From NCBI RefSeq assembly GCF_023715525.1, contig NZ_JAMBOG010000020.1, forward strand, positions 1 to 64,000: a stretch of DNA of 64,000 bases, read 5' to 3'. Positions within the stretch are counted from its first letter, which is position 1, and each line of letters opens with the position of its first letter. This stretch comes from Kocuria rosea (lineage in GTDB: Bacteria > Actinomycetota > Actinomycetes > Actinomycetales > Micrococcaceae). A program made the position numbers and the translations under genes. Below are positions 8,691-19,960 of the stretch, in pieces. A model generated the notes under the pieces. The model did not search any database and was not told the DNA's origin. It saw only the letters and a list, made by a program, of their open reading frames with translations.

Positions 8691-8994
8691 TGTTCTCGCA
8701 CGGCGCCTTCCCCTCTCCCCCGATCCCCCGGAGGGACCGACTGTGTCGAGGTCGAACCACGCAGCTGGTGCTCCCGGTCCGGCGGCGTCGCGTGAGCCGG
8801 TCTCCCACGATCGGCGTCGGAGCCTGGAACCGGCGGGGCCGGCGGCGACGGATCAGGTTTCGGGATCAGGTCCGGCAGGTGAACAACTGCTGAACAGGTA
8901 GCGTAACGGTACTGGGTCTGTCTGGGCCCGACAATGGGGTGGATGTCAAGGGTGTTCGGGGAGCACGCGCGCATCTGGAACGTGAGGTGTTGCC

Positions 8995-10551
8995 ATGTCC
9001 GGCCGGATTCTTCACGTGATCCGACGGGTTGGCGTCGTCGGGGGACGCGTCCTGGTCTACGCCCTGATCTGGGCGGGGCTCGTGCTGCTCATCACCGCCG
9101 CCGGCATCCGTTTCTACTGGGGCAGGATCTCTGTGGGCCAGATGCTCCTGAACCTCGTCTCCGTGGAAACCGACGGCGGGGGCGGGGCCATCGTCTGGGT
9201 CGGCGTCCTCGGGATCGGCGTCGCGCCCCTGCTCATCACCGTCGGGATCGCCCTGTGGCAGTGCTTCCGGCGCCGCGCGCGCCACCACCACGGCGACGAG
9301 ACGCGTCCTCGTCGATCGCCGTGGATCGCGCGCACCGTCTTCACCGCCTCGGTGGCCGCGGTGGTCGTCGGCGGCACCACGGCCTTCGCCACCACGGTGG
9401 GTATGGGGGACTACATCAAGGCGGCGAACTCCCGGTACGACCTCGGCGACTACTACGCGGAGCCGACCGTCACCGGCGACCAGCACAAGCGCAACCTGGT
9501 GCTGGTCTACCTCGAGTCCGGCGAGGCCACCCTTGCGGACGACCAGCTCTCGGAGACGGACGCGTTCGCTCCCCTGCAGGAGGTCACCCGGGCCTCGGAC
9601 GGCTGGCGGAGCGTGCACGATCTCCGGCAGTACGAGGGTGGAGGCTGGACCATGGCCGGGCTCGTCTCGACGCAGTGCGGCGTCCCGCTGAAGGACATGG
9701 TCTCCACCGCGGGCAGCGGCGCCTCGGACGGGTCCGACGGCGACGTCGACGCCTACCTGGGAGGGCTGACCTGCCTGGGCGACGTCCTCGACGAGCACGG
9801 TTACCACAGCGTCTTCCTGGGCGGGGCCAACGCCTCCTTCGCCGCGAAGGACACCTTCCTGCACAGCCACGGCTACTCCGGGGTGAAGGACCTCTCCGAC
9901 TGGCGCGCCGCCGGCGAACCGGAGAAGCACTTCCGCAGCGACTGGGGCCTGAGCGACGAACGCCTCATGGCCCACGCCAAGGACGAGGTCGACGAGCTGC
10001 ACGCCGAGGCGGAGAGGACCGGCCAGCCGTTCCACCTCTCCGTGCTGACGCTGGACACCCACGAGCCGGTGCACGTCTTCGACTACTGCACCGTGGATGC
10101 GCAGAACGAGGTCGCCTCCGTGCTCTCCTGCTCCATGACCCAGGTGGCCGGATTCGTGGACCACATGCAGGAGAAGGGCTACCTCGACGACACCGCCGTG
10201 GTGATCATGGGCGACCACCTCATGCCCAAGAACGCCGGCGACGCTTTCCACGAGCAGCTGGACGACCACGAGAACCGCACCATCTTCAACCGGATCTGGA
10301 TTCCGGGCGAGGACGCGAACAGCACGCTGCGCCCCCGCGCGGACCAGCTGAGCATGTACCCCACGATCCTGGAGGCTGCCGGCCTGACCCTGCAGGGTCA
10401 CGAGGCCGGGCTGGGCGTGTCCGCCTTCGCCCCGGAGGTCCCGGACGGTTCAGCGCAGGCGATGGAGCCGGGTCCCTATGCCGAGCTGCTGAGCTCGCGC
10501 TCCCCCTGGTTCTACGCGCAGGCCTGGGCCGGCGAGAGCGCCGCCCGGTAG
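8995..10551 (+). CDS. Sulfatase-fold phosphoglycerol transferase, OpgB/LtaS-like membrane protein
   Basis: The protein has 518 residues. Three membrane helices (about 18-40, 63-88, 113-134) are followed by a large extracytoplasmic sulfatase-fold domain. Catalytic features: Glu174 in YLESGE, the nucleophile Thr219 in GGWTMAGLVSTQCGVPL (very close to MdoB/OpgB), TLDTHEP near 350 and GDHLMPKN near 403 as metal ligands. Enzymes of this group transfer phosphoglycerol or similar groups to glycans or glycolipids. In an actinobacterium a lipoglycan or teichoic-acid-like acceptor is plausible but unproven. It is a single-gene unit. Confidence 0.85.
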   Translation: MSGRILHVIRRVGVVGGRVLVYALIWAGLVLLITAAGIRFYWGRISVGQMLLNLVSVETDGGGGAIVWVGVLGIGVAPLLITVGIALWQCFRRRARHHHGDETRPRRSPWIARTVFTASVAAVVVGGTTAFATTVGMGDYIKAANSRYDLGDYYAEPTVTGDQHKRNLVLVYLESGEATLADDQLSETDAFAPLQEVTRASDGWRSVHDLRQYEGGGWTMAGLVSTQCGVPLKDMVSTAGSGASDGSDGDVDAYLGGLTCLGDVLDEHGYHSVFLGGANASFAAKDTFLHSHGYSGVKDLSDWRAAGEPEKHFRSDWGLSDERLMAHAKDEVDELHAEAERTGQPFHLSVLTLDTHEPVHVFDYCTVDAQNEVASVLSCSMTQVAGFVDHMQEKGYLDDTAVVIMGDHLMPKNAGDAFHEQLDDHENRTIFNRIWIPGEDANSTLRPRADQLSMYPTILEAAGLTLQGHEAGLGVSAFAPEVPDGSAQAMEPGPYAELLSSRSPWFYAQAWAGESAAR

Positions 10552-11119
10552 CGCCGGCCCCGGCTCTGGCCGTGGCCACGGTCGGGCACGTGGTCGTGGC
10601 GATGAGCCCGGACTGCACCGTGATGCCCCGCCGCCCGCTTCCCCACCGCGGTGGCCACCGGCGCGTTCTGAGCCGTGGGCTCCGTCGGCGCGCGCCAAGT
10701 TCGCAGCCCCGGTCGGTCCTCCAGCGGCTGCCGCGCCCCCGTGCCTCGGCCAGCCGGGGAGCATCGCGGATCCGGAAGTCGGTGCAGGTCTGGCGCTGCC
10801 CATCCAGGTCCTTGCCGGCGGACCTTCCCCCGGCCACCGAACCGGTGATGCGCTCGCCTCTGGTCCCCGGTCTGGTTGTTGTTCGTCGGTCTCACCGGGC
10901 TGGGGCCGGTTGGCGAACGCGGCGTGCACGCCGGGGCCGTTCGACCCCGCTGTCAGGCCCCTGCCCCGAGGGGGTCGCCGAAGACGCCGACGGCGCCCTG
11001 AGCTGCCGGGTCCGCCGCCCCCCAGGGAGGAAATGGGCGGAACGGACGTCAGCGCATGAGTTGCCTGCTCGCGTGGCTGGTGCTCAGGCATGCCGGAGTT
11101 CTGCCGTGTCCGGGCTGAC
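10552..11119. other. Gene-poor stretch
   Basis: Apart from the recombinase remnant at 10741-10860, no coding frame is convincing. The thiF-like gene ends at 11120 on the minus strand; I see no strong hairpin for it. Confidence 0.45.
10741..10860 (-). pseudogene. Serine recombinase remnant (copy G)
   Basis: The minus strand reads RITGSVAGGRSAGKDLDGQ followed by QTCTDFRIRDAPRLAE. This is the hinge and start of the C-terminal HTH of a resolvase (form: RITDSVAKRRAAGKDLGGRRQTFTDSQIRNALRLIE). Both flanking parts of the gene are lost. The copy is more diverged than those at 43 and 57 kb. Confidence 0.55.
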
Positions 11120-13149
<2,030 letters not shown>

Positions 13150-13389
13150 TCAGCCTCCCTGGACAGCGGTGATGATCTCGACGTCCTGGCCCTGCACCAC
13201 GGGCGTGCGGTGCCAGCGGCTGCGGGGGACGATCGCGGCGTCGACGGCCACGGCCACGCCCAGGCGGCCCCCGTCCACGGGGTGGCCGTCGGGGCCCAGG
13301 GCCCGGCCGACGGTCTCGGCGACGAGGTCGATGACGGTGGTGTCCTCGGCCACGGTGCGCGAGGCGCCGTTGAGGGTGATGGCGGACAT
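13150..13389 (-). CDS. thiS: Sulphur carrier protein ThiS
   Basis: The protein has 79 residues, ubiquitin-like, ending in the required Gly-Gly (TAVQGG). ThiF adenylates and thiocarboxylates this end, and ThiG uses it as sulphur donor. The family motif VPRSRWHRTPVVQGQDVEII is present. The ATG overlaps the thiO stop (ATGA), indicating translational coupling. It is slightly longer than the usual 66 residues because of an insertion around 30-42. Confidence 0.95.
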   Translation of the reverse strand: MSAITLNGASRTVAEDTTVIDLVAETVGRALGPDGHPVDGGRLGVAVAVDAAIVPRSRWHRTPVVQGQDVEIITAVQGG

Positions 13390-14675
13390 CAGATGCTCCT
13401 GTTCGGTGGTCCGGCGATCTGCAGATCGAAGCGGTGCGGGTCGGTGGTGGCGAGGTGTGCTGCGTCGGCCGCCGGGTCGGCCCCCGGCTCCCCGGTGACC
13501 AGCTGAGCGGCGAGGCGGGCGGCCAGCGGGGTGAGCAGCACGCCGTGGCGGAAATAGCCCGTGGAGACGACCAGCCCGGCCACCGGCTCGCCGCTGTCCG
13601 CGCGGACGCGGCCGAGATACGGGATGTCGTCGGGGGTGCCGGGGCGCGCGCGGGCCATGACTTCCGCCAGCTCGAGGTCGGCCACTCCGGGAACCAGCGC
13701 CTGGGCGTCGCGCAGCAGCCGGAACACGCCCCCGGCGCTGGCCCCGTCCAGCCCGTCCTCCCGGGAGGTGGCCCCGATGACCACGGTCCCGTCGGCGCGC
13801 GGCACCAGGTAGACAGGCACACCGTGGACCAGGCCGCGGACGGTGCGCTCGAGTAGCTCGGGCGCTCCCGCGGGCGGGCGCGCCCGCAGGATGTCCCCGT
13901 GCACCGGGCGCATCGGCAGCCGGCACCCGACGGGCAGGCCCGCCAGGGCCCCGAGCCCCGCGCCCGGGGACAGGACCGTCTCCGCGGCCGCCACCTCCTG
14001 TCCGCCGGCCAGGACGACCCCGGTGACCGCGCCCCGGGCGTCGTGCTGCAGCGCCGCGGCAGGCTCGCGCACGAGGCGGACCGGACCGCCGTCACCGCCT
14101 CCGTCGAGGGCCGGATCGCTCGGCAGCGGCGCGGTGAGCGCGGCCAGCAACGCGGCCACGAGCCGGCGCGGGTCGACCTGGTGGTCACCGGGGATCCGGA
14201 ACGCGGCGGACAGCCGCGGGCTCAGCGCCGGCTCCAGGGCGCGGGCGGTGCGCAGGGGCAGGGGCTGCACGTCCATGCCGTGGCGCAGCTGCAGCTCGCG
14301 CAGGTCCGCCAGGGCCTGGCGGTCGGCGGCGTCGACGCCGCAGACCAGGGTCTCGGTGGTGCGGTGGCCCACCGGCTGCCCGGCGGCCCGTTCCAGGGCG
14401 GCCACGAAGGCCGGGTACTCGGCGGCCGAGGTCGTCATCAGGGGGTAGAGGGGTTCCTGCTGGTACTGGACCTCGCTGACGGGGGCGAGCATCCCGGCCG
14501 CGGCCCGGCTCGCCCCCGAGCCGGGGTCCGGGTCGACCACCGCGACGGAGCGACCGCGGCGGCGCAGCTCCCAGGCGGTGGCGAGGCCGATCAGCCCAGC
14601 GCCCACGACCGCGACGTCGACGGCGGCCCCGGAGGGCCCGGGGCCCGGCAGCGCGGCAAGGGGCACGGCGGGCAC
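13389..14675 (-). CDS. thiO: Glycine oxidase ThiO
   Basis: The protein has 428 residues, a D-amino-acid-oxidase-fold flavoenzyme that oxidises glycine to the imine used by ThiG. The FAD motif VAVVGAGLIGLATAWEL is at about 21-37. Others: SRAAAGMLAPVSE, PVHGDILRAR, and the C-terminal VSTGYFRHGVLLTPLAA. I choose GTG 14675; its Shine-Dalgarno (GGAAAGG) is part of the riboswitch 3' edge. First gene of the thi operon, so glycine is the inferred nitrogen/carbon source rather than tyrosine (ThiH). Confidence 0.93.
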   Translation of the reverse strand: MPAVPLAALPGPGPSGAAVDVAVVGAGLIGLATAWELRRRGRSVAVVDPDPGSGASRAAAGMLAPVSEVQYQQEPLYPLMTTSAAEYPAFVAALERAAGQPVGHRTTETLVCGVDAADRQALADLRELQLRHGMDVQPLPLRTARALEPALSPRLSAAFRIPGDHQVDPRRLVAALLAALTAPLPSDPALDGGGDGGPVRLVREPAAALQHDARGAVTGVVLAGGQEVAAAETVLSPGAGLGALAGLPVGCRLPMRPVHGDILRARPPAGAPELLERTVRGLVHGVPVYLVPRADGTVVIGATSREDGLDGASAGGVFRLLRDAQALVPGVADLELAEVMARARPGTPDDIPYLGRVRADSGEPVAGLVVSTGYFRHGVLLTPLAARLAAQLVTGEPGADPAADAAHLATTDPHRFDLQIAGPPNRSI

Positions 14676-14682
14676 GGCATGT

Positions 14683-14763
14683 CCTTTCCTACGGCGGCAT
14701 GACCCGCATCAGGTGTGGCGGTCGGCGCTCAAGCCCTCTCAGCCCCGGCAGGGCTCCCGCAGA
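14683..14763 (-). promoter_or_regulatory. TPP riboswitch upstream of thiO
   Basis: The minus strand carries the thi-box hallmarks in order: GGCTGAGAGGG, then the spacer with CCGACC, then ACCTGATGCGGGTCATGCCG and CGTAGGAA. This is the thiamine-pyrophosphate aptamer. The 3' end overlaps the thiO Shine-Dalgarno (GGAAAGG), which suggests control of translation by ribosome-site sequestration. The divergent thiE is not downstream of it. Confidence 0.95.
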
Positions 14764-14784
14764 ACTGCTGACTAACATCAGCGT

Positions 14785-15504
14785 GTGACCCAGCATACCC
14801 ATGACCTCCCCGCCCCCGCCGACCCCGGTCTGCGGCGATCCCGCACCGAGAAGCTCGCCGCCGCCCGGCTGTACCTCTGCACGGACGCCCGCCTGGAACA
14901 GGACGACCTCGAGGAGTTCCTGCATGCCGCCTACTCCGGAGGAGCCGACATCGTGCAGCTGCGGGACAAGGCGCTGGACACCGACGCCGAGATCGAGGCG
15001 CTGCAGGTGCTGGCCCGGGTGGCCGCCCAGCACGAGAAGCTGTTCGCGGTCAACGACCGCGCGGACGTCGCAGCCCTCGTGGGCGCCGACGTCTTCCACA
15101 CCGGCCAGCACGACCTCTCTCCCGCCCAGGCCCGCTCCCTGCTCGGCCCCGACGTGCTGATCGGCCGGTCCACCCACGACCTCGGCCAGGCCCGCACCGC
15201 ACTGGAGGACCCGGACGTCGACTACTTCTGCACCGGTCCCGTGTGGGAGACCCCCACCAAACCAGGCCGCACCGCCACCGGTCTGCGTTTCCTCCGGGAG
15301 GTCGCCGACCTCTCGGCCGGCGCCCCGGCCGCGGTCACCAAGCCGTGGTTCGCCATCGGCGGCATCGACGGAACCCGACTTCCCGCAGTCCTCGGCGCCG
15401 GGGCCACGCGCGCAGTGGTCGTCCGCGCCCTGACCACATCGGCCGATCCCCACGACACCGCCGACAGGCTCCGCCGCGGACTCGACGCACCGGGCGGACA
15501 GTGA
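14785..15504 (+). CDS. thiE: Thiamine-phosphate synthase ThiE
   Basis: The protein has 239 residues, joining thiazole phosphate and HMP-PP. Signature segments: LYLCTDAR, GADIVQLRDKALD, FAVNDRADVAALVGADVFHTGQ (pyrophosphate and Mg site), IGRSTHDLGQA, GPVWETPTKPGR, WFAIGGIDG. The start is GTG 14785, only about 20 nt from the riboswitch 5' edge on the other strand and without an obvious Shine-Dalgarno, so the transcript may be leaderless. It is transcribed away from the thiOSGF operon. Confidence 0.94.
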   Translation: MTQHTHDLPAPADPGLRRSRTEKLAAARLYLCTDARLEQDDLEEFLHAAYSGGADIVQLRDKALDTDAEIEALQVLARVAAQHEKLFAVNDRADVAALVGADVFHTGQHDLSPAQARSLLGPDVLIGRSTHDLGQARTALEDPDVDYFCTGPVWETPTKPGRTATGLRFLREVADLSAGAPAAVTKPWFAIGGIDGTRLPAVLGAGATRAVVVRALTTSADPHDTADRLRRGLDAPGGQ

Positions 15505-15592
15505 CGGCGACCAGCAGACCCTGCAGGATCTGCGCCGGCCGGTGGTGATCCTCCAGCAGGAGCACGCTCGCCACGTCCAGCAGCACGAGCAT

Positions 15593-15618
15593 GCGGCGGC
15601 TCCCCCGGAGGCTGCCGC
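15593..15618. terminator. Hairpin between thiE and the XRE gene
   Basis: GCGGCGGCTCC and GGAGGCTGCCGC pair with one bulge around a CCC loop, midway between two convergent genes. It probably serves as a shared terminator. Confidence 0.4.
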
Positions 15619-15638
15619 CGGGACCGGGGCGGGTGGGC

Positions 15639-16226
15639 CTAGGCTCCGACGACGACGCGGGTGAACTCGGCCCAGGTGCCGCCGTCGTTGCGGTAGGTGT
15701 AGTGCTGGTCGCTGCGGATCCGGCCGGCCTCGCCGGCCCGCACCCGCAGGGCGAGCCCGCTGGTGGTGATGACCAGCTCCCCGGCGTGGACCTCGTGCAG
15801 CTCCTCGGTCCCGGCCCTGTCCGGCCGGGCGTGGTAGGTGTCTCCCGGGGCCAGGCGCCAGCGCCACAGCTCGGTGCGCGGGGAGCGCTCGGTGGCGATG
15901 AGCAGCACGGCCTCGCTGCCGTGGTCCGAGCTCCACACGCGCACCGCCGTCCCCGCCCGGTGTCCACCGGTGTCCTGCGCGGGTGCCGCGGGCGCCATGG
16001 CGAGGGAGACGAAGTCGGTGTCCAGTGCGTGGGCGATGTGGTCGACGGTCACCAGGCTGGGGTTCGCCTGGCCCAGCTCGATCTGGGTCAGCATGCGCCG
16101 GCTCACCCCGGCGCGGTCGGAGAGCTCCTGGACGCTCCACCCGCGCTGCCGGCGCCGGTGGCGGATCTGCCGGCCGACCGTGGCGACGAACTCGGCGGTG
16201 GCCTCGCCTTTCTCACGGGCGGCCAT
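15639..16226 (-). CDS. XRE-family regulator with C-terminal cupin
   Basis: The protein has 195 residues. An HTH of the XRE type occupies about 16-70 (RQRGWSVQELSDRAGVSRR then LTQIELGQANPSL), followed by a cupin barrel (LHEVHAGELVITTSG). This architecture is common for regulators of amino-acid or amine metabolism and exporters. It lies 11 nt downstream of the EamA transporter gene on the same strand, so it most likely controls that transporter, with a ligand bound in the cupin. Confidence 0.9.
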   Translation of the reverse strand: MAAREKGEATAEFVATVGRQIRHRRRQRGWSVQELSDRAGVSRRMLTQIELGQANPSLVTVDHIAHALDTDFVSLAMAPAAPAQDTGGHRAGTAVRVWSSDHGSEAVLLIATERSPRTELWRWRLAPGDTYHARPDRAGTEELHEVHAGELVITTSGLALRVRAGEAGRIRSDQHYTYRNDGGTWAEFTRVVVGA

Positions 16227-16237
16227 CCGGATCCTCC

Positions 16238-17320
16238 TCAGGAGGCAGCAGGGCGGACAGGGGCGACGCCGTTCTCGCCGGCTGCTCCCCGGACCGGCTC
16301 GTCCTCTGCGGAGCCGGCCCGCCCCGGGCCCGAGGCCCGGGAAGTGCTCGATCGCCGGCGCCGGTCACCGGGCCTCGAGGTGTTCCCGGTCCGCGCCCTC
16401 ACCGGCTCCCGGGGCGGGTGGCCCCCGGCCTCCGGGCCACGGGGGCGCAGCTCGCTGACCAGGACACCGGCGACGATCAGCACGGCCCCGAGGATCGCCA
16501 GACCGGGCAGTCGTTCTCCGGCGAGGCGCCCGATGATCCCGCCCCACACCGGCTCTCCGGCGTAGATGACGGTGGCTCTGGTGGCCGAGACGGAGCGCTG
16601 CGCCCAGTTCATCGCCAGCTGGATCAGGATGCTCGCCGCCCCGAGCCCGACGCCGGCCGCCAGCCACACCCAGGAGAATTCCGGGACCTGCTCGCCGGCC
16701 ACCGGCATCATGGCCAGGGACAGCAGCCCCGCCACCGCCACCTGCACCACGGTCACCCGGCGGGCGTCCACGGTGCCGGCGAAGCGGCTGATGAGCACGA
16801 TCTCCACCGCGCAGGCCACCGCGCTCAGCAGCGTGACCGTCTCCCCGGTGCTCAGCCCGCCCAGCCCGGCGTCCGGGCCGGCCAGGAGCACCAGTCCGGC
16901 GAAGGCGAACGCCACCCCGACCAGGGTCATCGCCCCGGGCGCCCTGCGCAGCAGCACCCACTGCAGCAGGGGCACCATCGGTACGTACAGGGCGGTGATG
17001 AACGCCGACTGGCTGGCCGTGATCGTCTGCAGCCCCACTGTCTGCAGCCCGTAGCCCACGAAGATCGACACCCCGATCCCGGCCCCGGCGGCGATCTCGT
17101 GCCGGGTGATTCCCCGCAGGGCGCGCCAGAACACGACCGCCCCGATCAGCCCGGCCACCACGAAGCGGATCCCGACGAAGAAGAGCGGTCCGCTGTGCGC
17201 CATCGCCACATGGATGATCAGGAAGGTCGCCCCCCAGAGCATGGTGATGCCGATCAGGACCAGCTCGGGGCGGCTGACGCGGAGCCTGGCTCCGCCGTTG
17301 CGCAAGAAGGTGTGCCACAC
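16238..17320 (-). CDS. DMT-superfamily transporter (two EamA domains)
   Basis: I use GTG 17320, which begins just before the first helix; the longer upstream frame has no coding look. Ten hydrophobic helices form two EamA repeats (PELVLIGITMLWGATFLIIH begins the first; ATVIYAGEPVWGGIIGRL lies near the end of the second). The last 70 residues are a charged Pro/Arg-rich cytoplasmic tail. These proteins export amino acids or other metabolites. Operon with the XRE-cupin gene downstream. Confidence 0.85.
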   Translation of the reverse strand: MWHTFLRNGGARLRVSRPELVLIGITMLWGATFLIIHVAMAHSGPLFFVGIRFVVAGLIGAVVFWRALRGITRHEIAAGAGIGVSIFVGYGLQTVGLQTITASQSAFITALYVPMVPLLQWVLLRRAPGAMTLVGVAFAFAGLVLLAGPDAGLGGLSTGETVTLLSAVACAVEIVLISRFAGTVDARRVTVVQVAVAGLLSLAMMPVAGEQVPEFSWVWLAAGVGLGAASILIQLAMNWAQRSVSATRATVIYAGEPVWGGIIGRLAGERLPGLAILGAVLIVAGVLVSELRPRGPEAGGHPPREPVRARTGNTSRPGDRRRRSSTSRASGPGRAGSAEDEPVRGAAGENGVAPVRPAAS

Positions 17321-17455
17321 GCGCGCCAGCCTATGGGAAATATAGTGCGCACAGCAAGACGGCGCCCTGCCGCCCTGCCGGCCCCCACGGCGCCCGGCCA
17401 CCGCGCCGGCGGTTCCCTCCCGTGGAGGGCCCGGCTCCGTCGGGGCGGGACCGCC

Positions 17456-17722
17456 GTGTCCGACCTGCTGCTCGTCATGGCCATCGGTTGCGTCGGCTTC
17501 CTGCTGCGCCGCTACGGCTTTCCGCCGGCCCCGGTGATGATCGGGATGGTCCTGGGCCCGCTGGCCGAGACCAGCCTGCGCAACGCCCTGATGTCCTCCG
17601 GCGGCCGGGTCGGCACCTTCGTGGGCAGCCCCATCACCTGGAGCCCCTACGGCCTGCTGGCGCTCGTCCTCGCCCACACCGCCGTCCGGAAGCTCCGTGC
17701 CGCCCAGCGCCAGGACGTCTGA
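17456..17722 (+). pseudogene. TctA C-terminal remnant
   Basis: The sequence LLVMAIGCVGFLLRRYGFPP followed by APVMIGMVLGPLAETSLRNA is the conserved end of tripartite tricarboxylate transporter TctA proteins. About 88 of the usual 500 residues remain, opening at a GTG with no Shine-Dalgarno. The remnant is not a copy of the intact tctA at 36.4 kb; it is closer to ordinary TctA than that one in this region. Confidence 0.75.
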
Positions 17723-18060
17723 ACCGGCAGCACGCCACCTGGCTGCCGCCGGAGGAGGCCGTTGTCCTCCCGCCGGAGGAGGACGGCCGCCTCTCGGCCT
17801 GCGCGCCGCCGGGCCCAGGGAAGCCGGAGGCGGTGGCAACCGTCCGTTCTCGGGCGACGGGATGCTGTCCGCACGCCCGGTGAGGATCTCCGGGGTGCTG
17901 CCGCGGCCGAGGGCATCCGGCGGGCAGACGTCGCTTCCTGTTCCTCGCGTCGGGGTGGACTAGCCTCGGCACTGGGCCGGCGGACCGGACCGTGCTCCTG
18001 GGCCGGCGGACGTGCACGGGCCCAGGCTGCTGCCGGCGCGACAGGTGAGCGAGGAATCCG
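17723..18060. other. Intergenic, no gene seen
   Basis: A 13-base word (TGGGCCGGCGGAC) occurs twice about 30 bases apart near 17974 and 18000, and inverted GGAGGAGG/CCTCCTCC-like words near 17750-17790. There is no coding frame. The promoter of the following gene should lie at the right end. Confidence 0.4.
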
Positions 18061-18678
18061 ATGACCGAGATCTGGCCCGTGGTCCACGCCGAGCGGGCGG
18101 CGTTAATCGAGGACCTGCAGACCGTGACGGGGCGGCAGTGGTCCACCCCCTCCCTGTGTCCCGGCTGGGACGTCCACGATGTCCTGGCCCACCTCGTCGA
18201 CGACGCGAAGACCACCCGGCTGGGATTCCTCCGCGACCTCCTCGCCGCCGGCTTCGACTTCGACCGCCTCAACGCCGGCGGTGTGGCCCGGGAACGCGCC
18301 GAGGACCCGGCCCGGACCGTGGAGCGGTTCCGCGAGGTGCACTCACGCACGACCGGCGCCCCGGCCCCGCCGGCCACCCGGCTGGTGGAGGCGTTCGTGC
18401 ACGGGGAGGACATCCGGCGCCCGCTGGGCATCGGCCACGACTATCCGAGGGCCCACGTGATCACCGCGCTGCGCCACCAGCTGGACACCAGCGGGAGGTT
18501 CGGCGGCGGCAGGGAACGAGCACGGGGACTGCACCTGGTGGCCACGGACACCGGCTTCACCACCGGTGTGGGCGAGGACGTGCGAGGGACCGCCATCGCC
18601 TTGCTGCTGGCCGTGTCCGGGCGCCCCGTGACCGCCGAAGAGCTCACCGGCCCCGGAGCCGCCCGCCTGAGCGGGTAG
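18061..18678 (+). CDS. Maleylpyruvate isomerase family mycothiol-dependent enzyme
   Basis: The protein has 205 residues. The MDMPI_N/DinB-like four-helix fold is recognised by CPGWDVHDVLAHL (metal His44) and VEAFVHGEDIRRPLG (His114, Glu116). Members use mycothiol as cofactor or thiol partner, which fits an actinobacterium. The last 60 residues are typical of the small C-terminal domain. The true reaction is unknown; most family members are not maleylpyruvate isomerases. Monocistronic. Confidence 0.88.
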   Translation: MTEIWPVVHAERAALIEDLQTVTGRQWSTPSLCPGWDVHDVLAHLVDDAKTTRLGFLRDLLAAGFDFDRLNAGGVARERAEDPARTVERFREVHSRTTGAPAPPATRLVEAFVHGEDIRRPLGIGHDYPRAHVITALRHQLDTSGRFGGGRERARGLHLVATDTGFTTGVGEDVRGTAIALLLAVSGRPVTAEELTGPGAARLSG

Positions 18679-18742
18679 GACATGGCCGCCCACCGCCCGT
18701 CGCTGACCGGCCGACCCGCCGGCCTGCGCCCCGTCATGCCGA

Positions 18743-19660
18743 TCATGATCGCCGCCCCGGAGCAGGGTCACTCTCCCGGCCGGTGGGGATGATCATCACG
18801 GGGCTCTCGCCCCCGTGGAGCACGGCCTGCGACACGGAACCCATCAGCAGGCCCCGGAACCCCCCGTAGCCGCGGCTGCCCACCACCACGAGCTCCGCCG
18901 AGCGGCCGGCCTCCACGAGCTCGTCCGCGGGCACCCCGAAGAGCACATGCGTTTCCACCGTCAGATCCGAGTCCTTCGCCCGCACTTCCTCGGCCACCTC
19001 GCCCACCATGGCCTGCGCCGGGCCCAGGAGCTGGTCGCGGATCGCCCGGTCCAGATCCACCGACCCCGTGAAGGTGGTCGTGGCCTCCGGGACCACGGTG
19101 AGCAAGGTCAGGCCCAGGCCGTGCCGGCCCGCGTAGCAGGTCGCGGCCACGAGCGCGGGATTGTCCGCCCCCAGCCGGTCCACCCCCACCACGACGCGAC
19201 CGGCGAAAGCACCCGCGCCGGCCCGGGACGCCCGCACCCCGGGCGTCCACCGGCCCGGCAGCACGACCACCGGACACCGCGCGTGGGCCGCCACGGCCGC
19301 CGAGACCGAGCCCACCCGCCCACGCACACCGCGCCGGCCGCGCCTGCCCAGCACGAGCCCCGAGACCGTCCGCGAGCGCTCCACCAGCACCCCGGCGGGG
19401 TCACCGCGGGCCACCACCCCCACCGCCGGGACACCGCGCTCCTGCGCTCGCGCCACGGCCTGGCCCGCGACCGTGCCCGCCTCCTCCTCGACCGCCGCCA
19501 GGAAGGAGCCGTAGAGGCTGGTCTCCACCGCCACGGGGCGCCCGGTGGAGACCACCACCTGCAGCTCGGCCGACAGCACCGCCGCCTCCCGGAGGGCCCA
19601 CTCCAGGGCACGGTCGCTGTGCTGGGACCCGTCGTAGCCCAGGACGATCTGCTCTGCCAT
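18743..19660 (-). CDS. Universal stress protein, tandem UspA domains
   Basis: The protein has 305 residues with two USP domains (about 1-140 and 155-295). Domain 1 begins IVLGYDGSQHSDRALEWAL and ends with GRRGRRGVRGRVGSVSAAV; domain 2 has VVVGVD and the ATP-type loop GSRGYGGFRGLLMGSVSQAV. The second domain has the better G-2X-G-9X-G-S nucleotide motif. Cytoplasmic; family roles are in stress and dormancy. Monocistronic, convergent with the MDMPI gene. Confidence 0.93.
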   Translation of the reverse strand: MAEQIVLGYDGSQHSDRALEWALREAAVLSAELQVVVSTGRPVAVETSLYGSFLAAVEEEAGTVAGQAVARAQERGVPAVGVVARGDPAGVLVERSRTVSGLVLGRRGRRGVRGRVGSVSAAVAAHARCPVVVLPGRWTPGVRASRAGAGAFAGRVVVGVDRLGADNPALVAATCYAGRHGLGLTLLTVVPEATTTFTGSVDLDRAIRDQLLGPAQAMVGEVAEEVRAKDSDLTVETHVLFGVPADELVEAGRSAELVVVGSRGYGGFRGLLMGSVSQAVLHGGESPVMIIPTGRESDPAPGRRS

Positions 19661-19960
19661 GGTGGGGCGCTCCGTTCACCCGGGGCCCTCCGGGGCCGCG
19701 GCGGTGGTTCCCACCGTAGCGAGCACCTCCCGCCGGCGTCGCGTGAGCACCGGCTCCGCCGGACATGTTTCACGCGGCGGCCGGCAGCCGCGCGCACGCC
19801 CGTCGACGACCGGCACGCCCTCGGCGGGCGGATCCACCAGCGTTGCCGTTGCATCCGCACCCCGGACCCCAGCACGGTGGTCCGTCTCCGGCGTGCCCCG
19901 CCGAGCACCCAGCGCGCCCCGGCGTGGGCCCTCAGAGGGTCCAGGGGTCGGAGGCGGTCC
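19661..19960. other. Intergenic, no gene seen
   Basis: About 300 bases between two minus-strand genes contain no coding frame and no strong hairpin. Confidence 0.4.

Noticed and set aside
8866-10401. A 511-residue minus-strand frame opposite the phosphoglycerol transferase
   Set aside because: The plus-strand protein has clear catalytic motifs and helices. The antisense frame has only Val/His/Gly-rich text typical of shadow frames.
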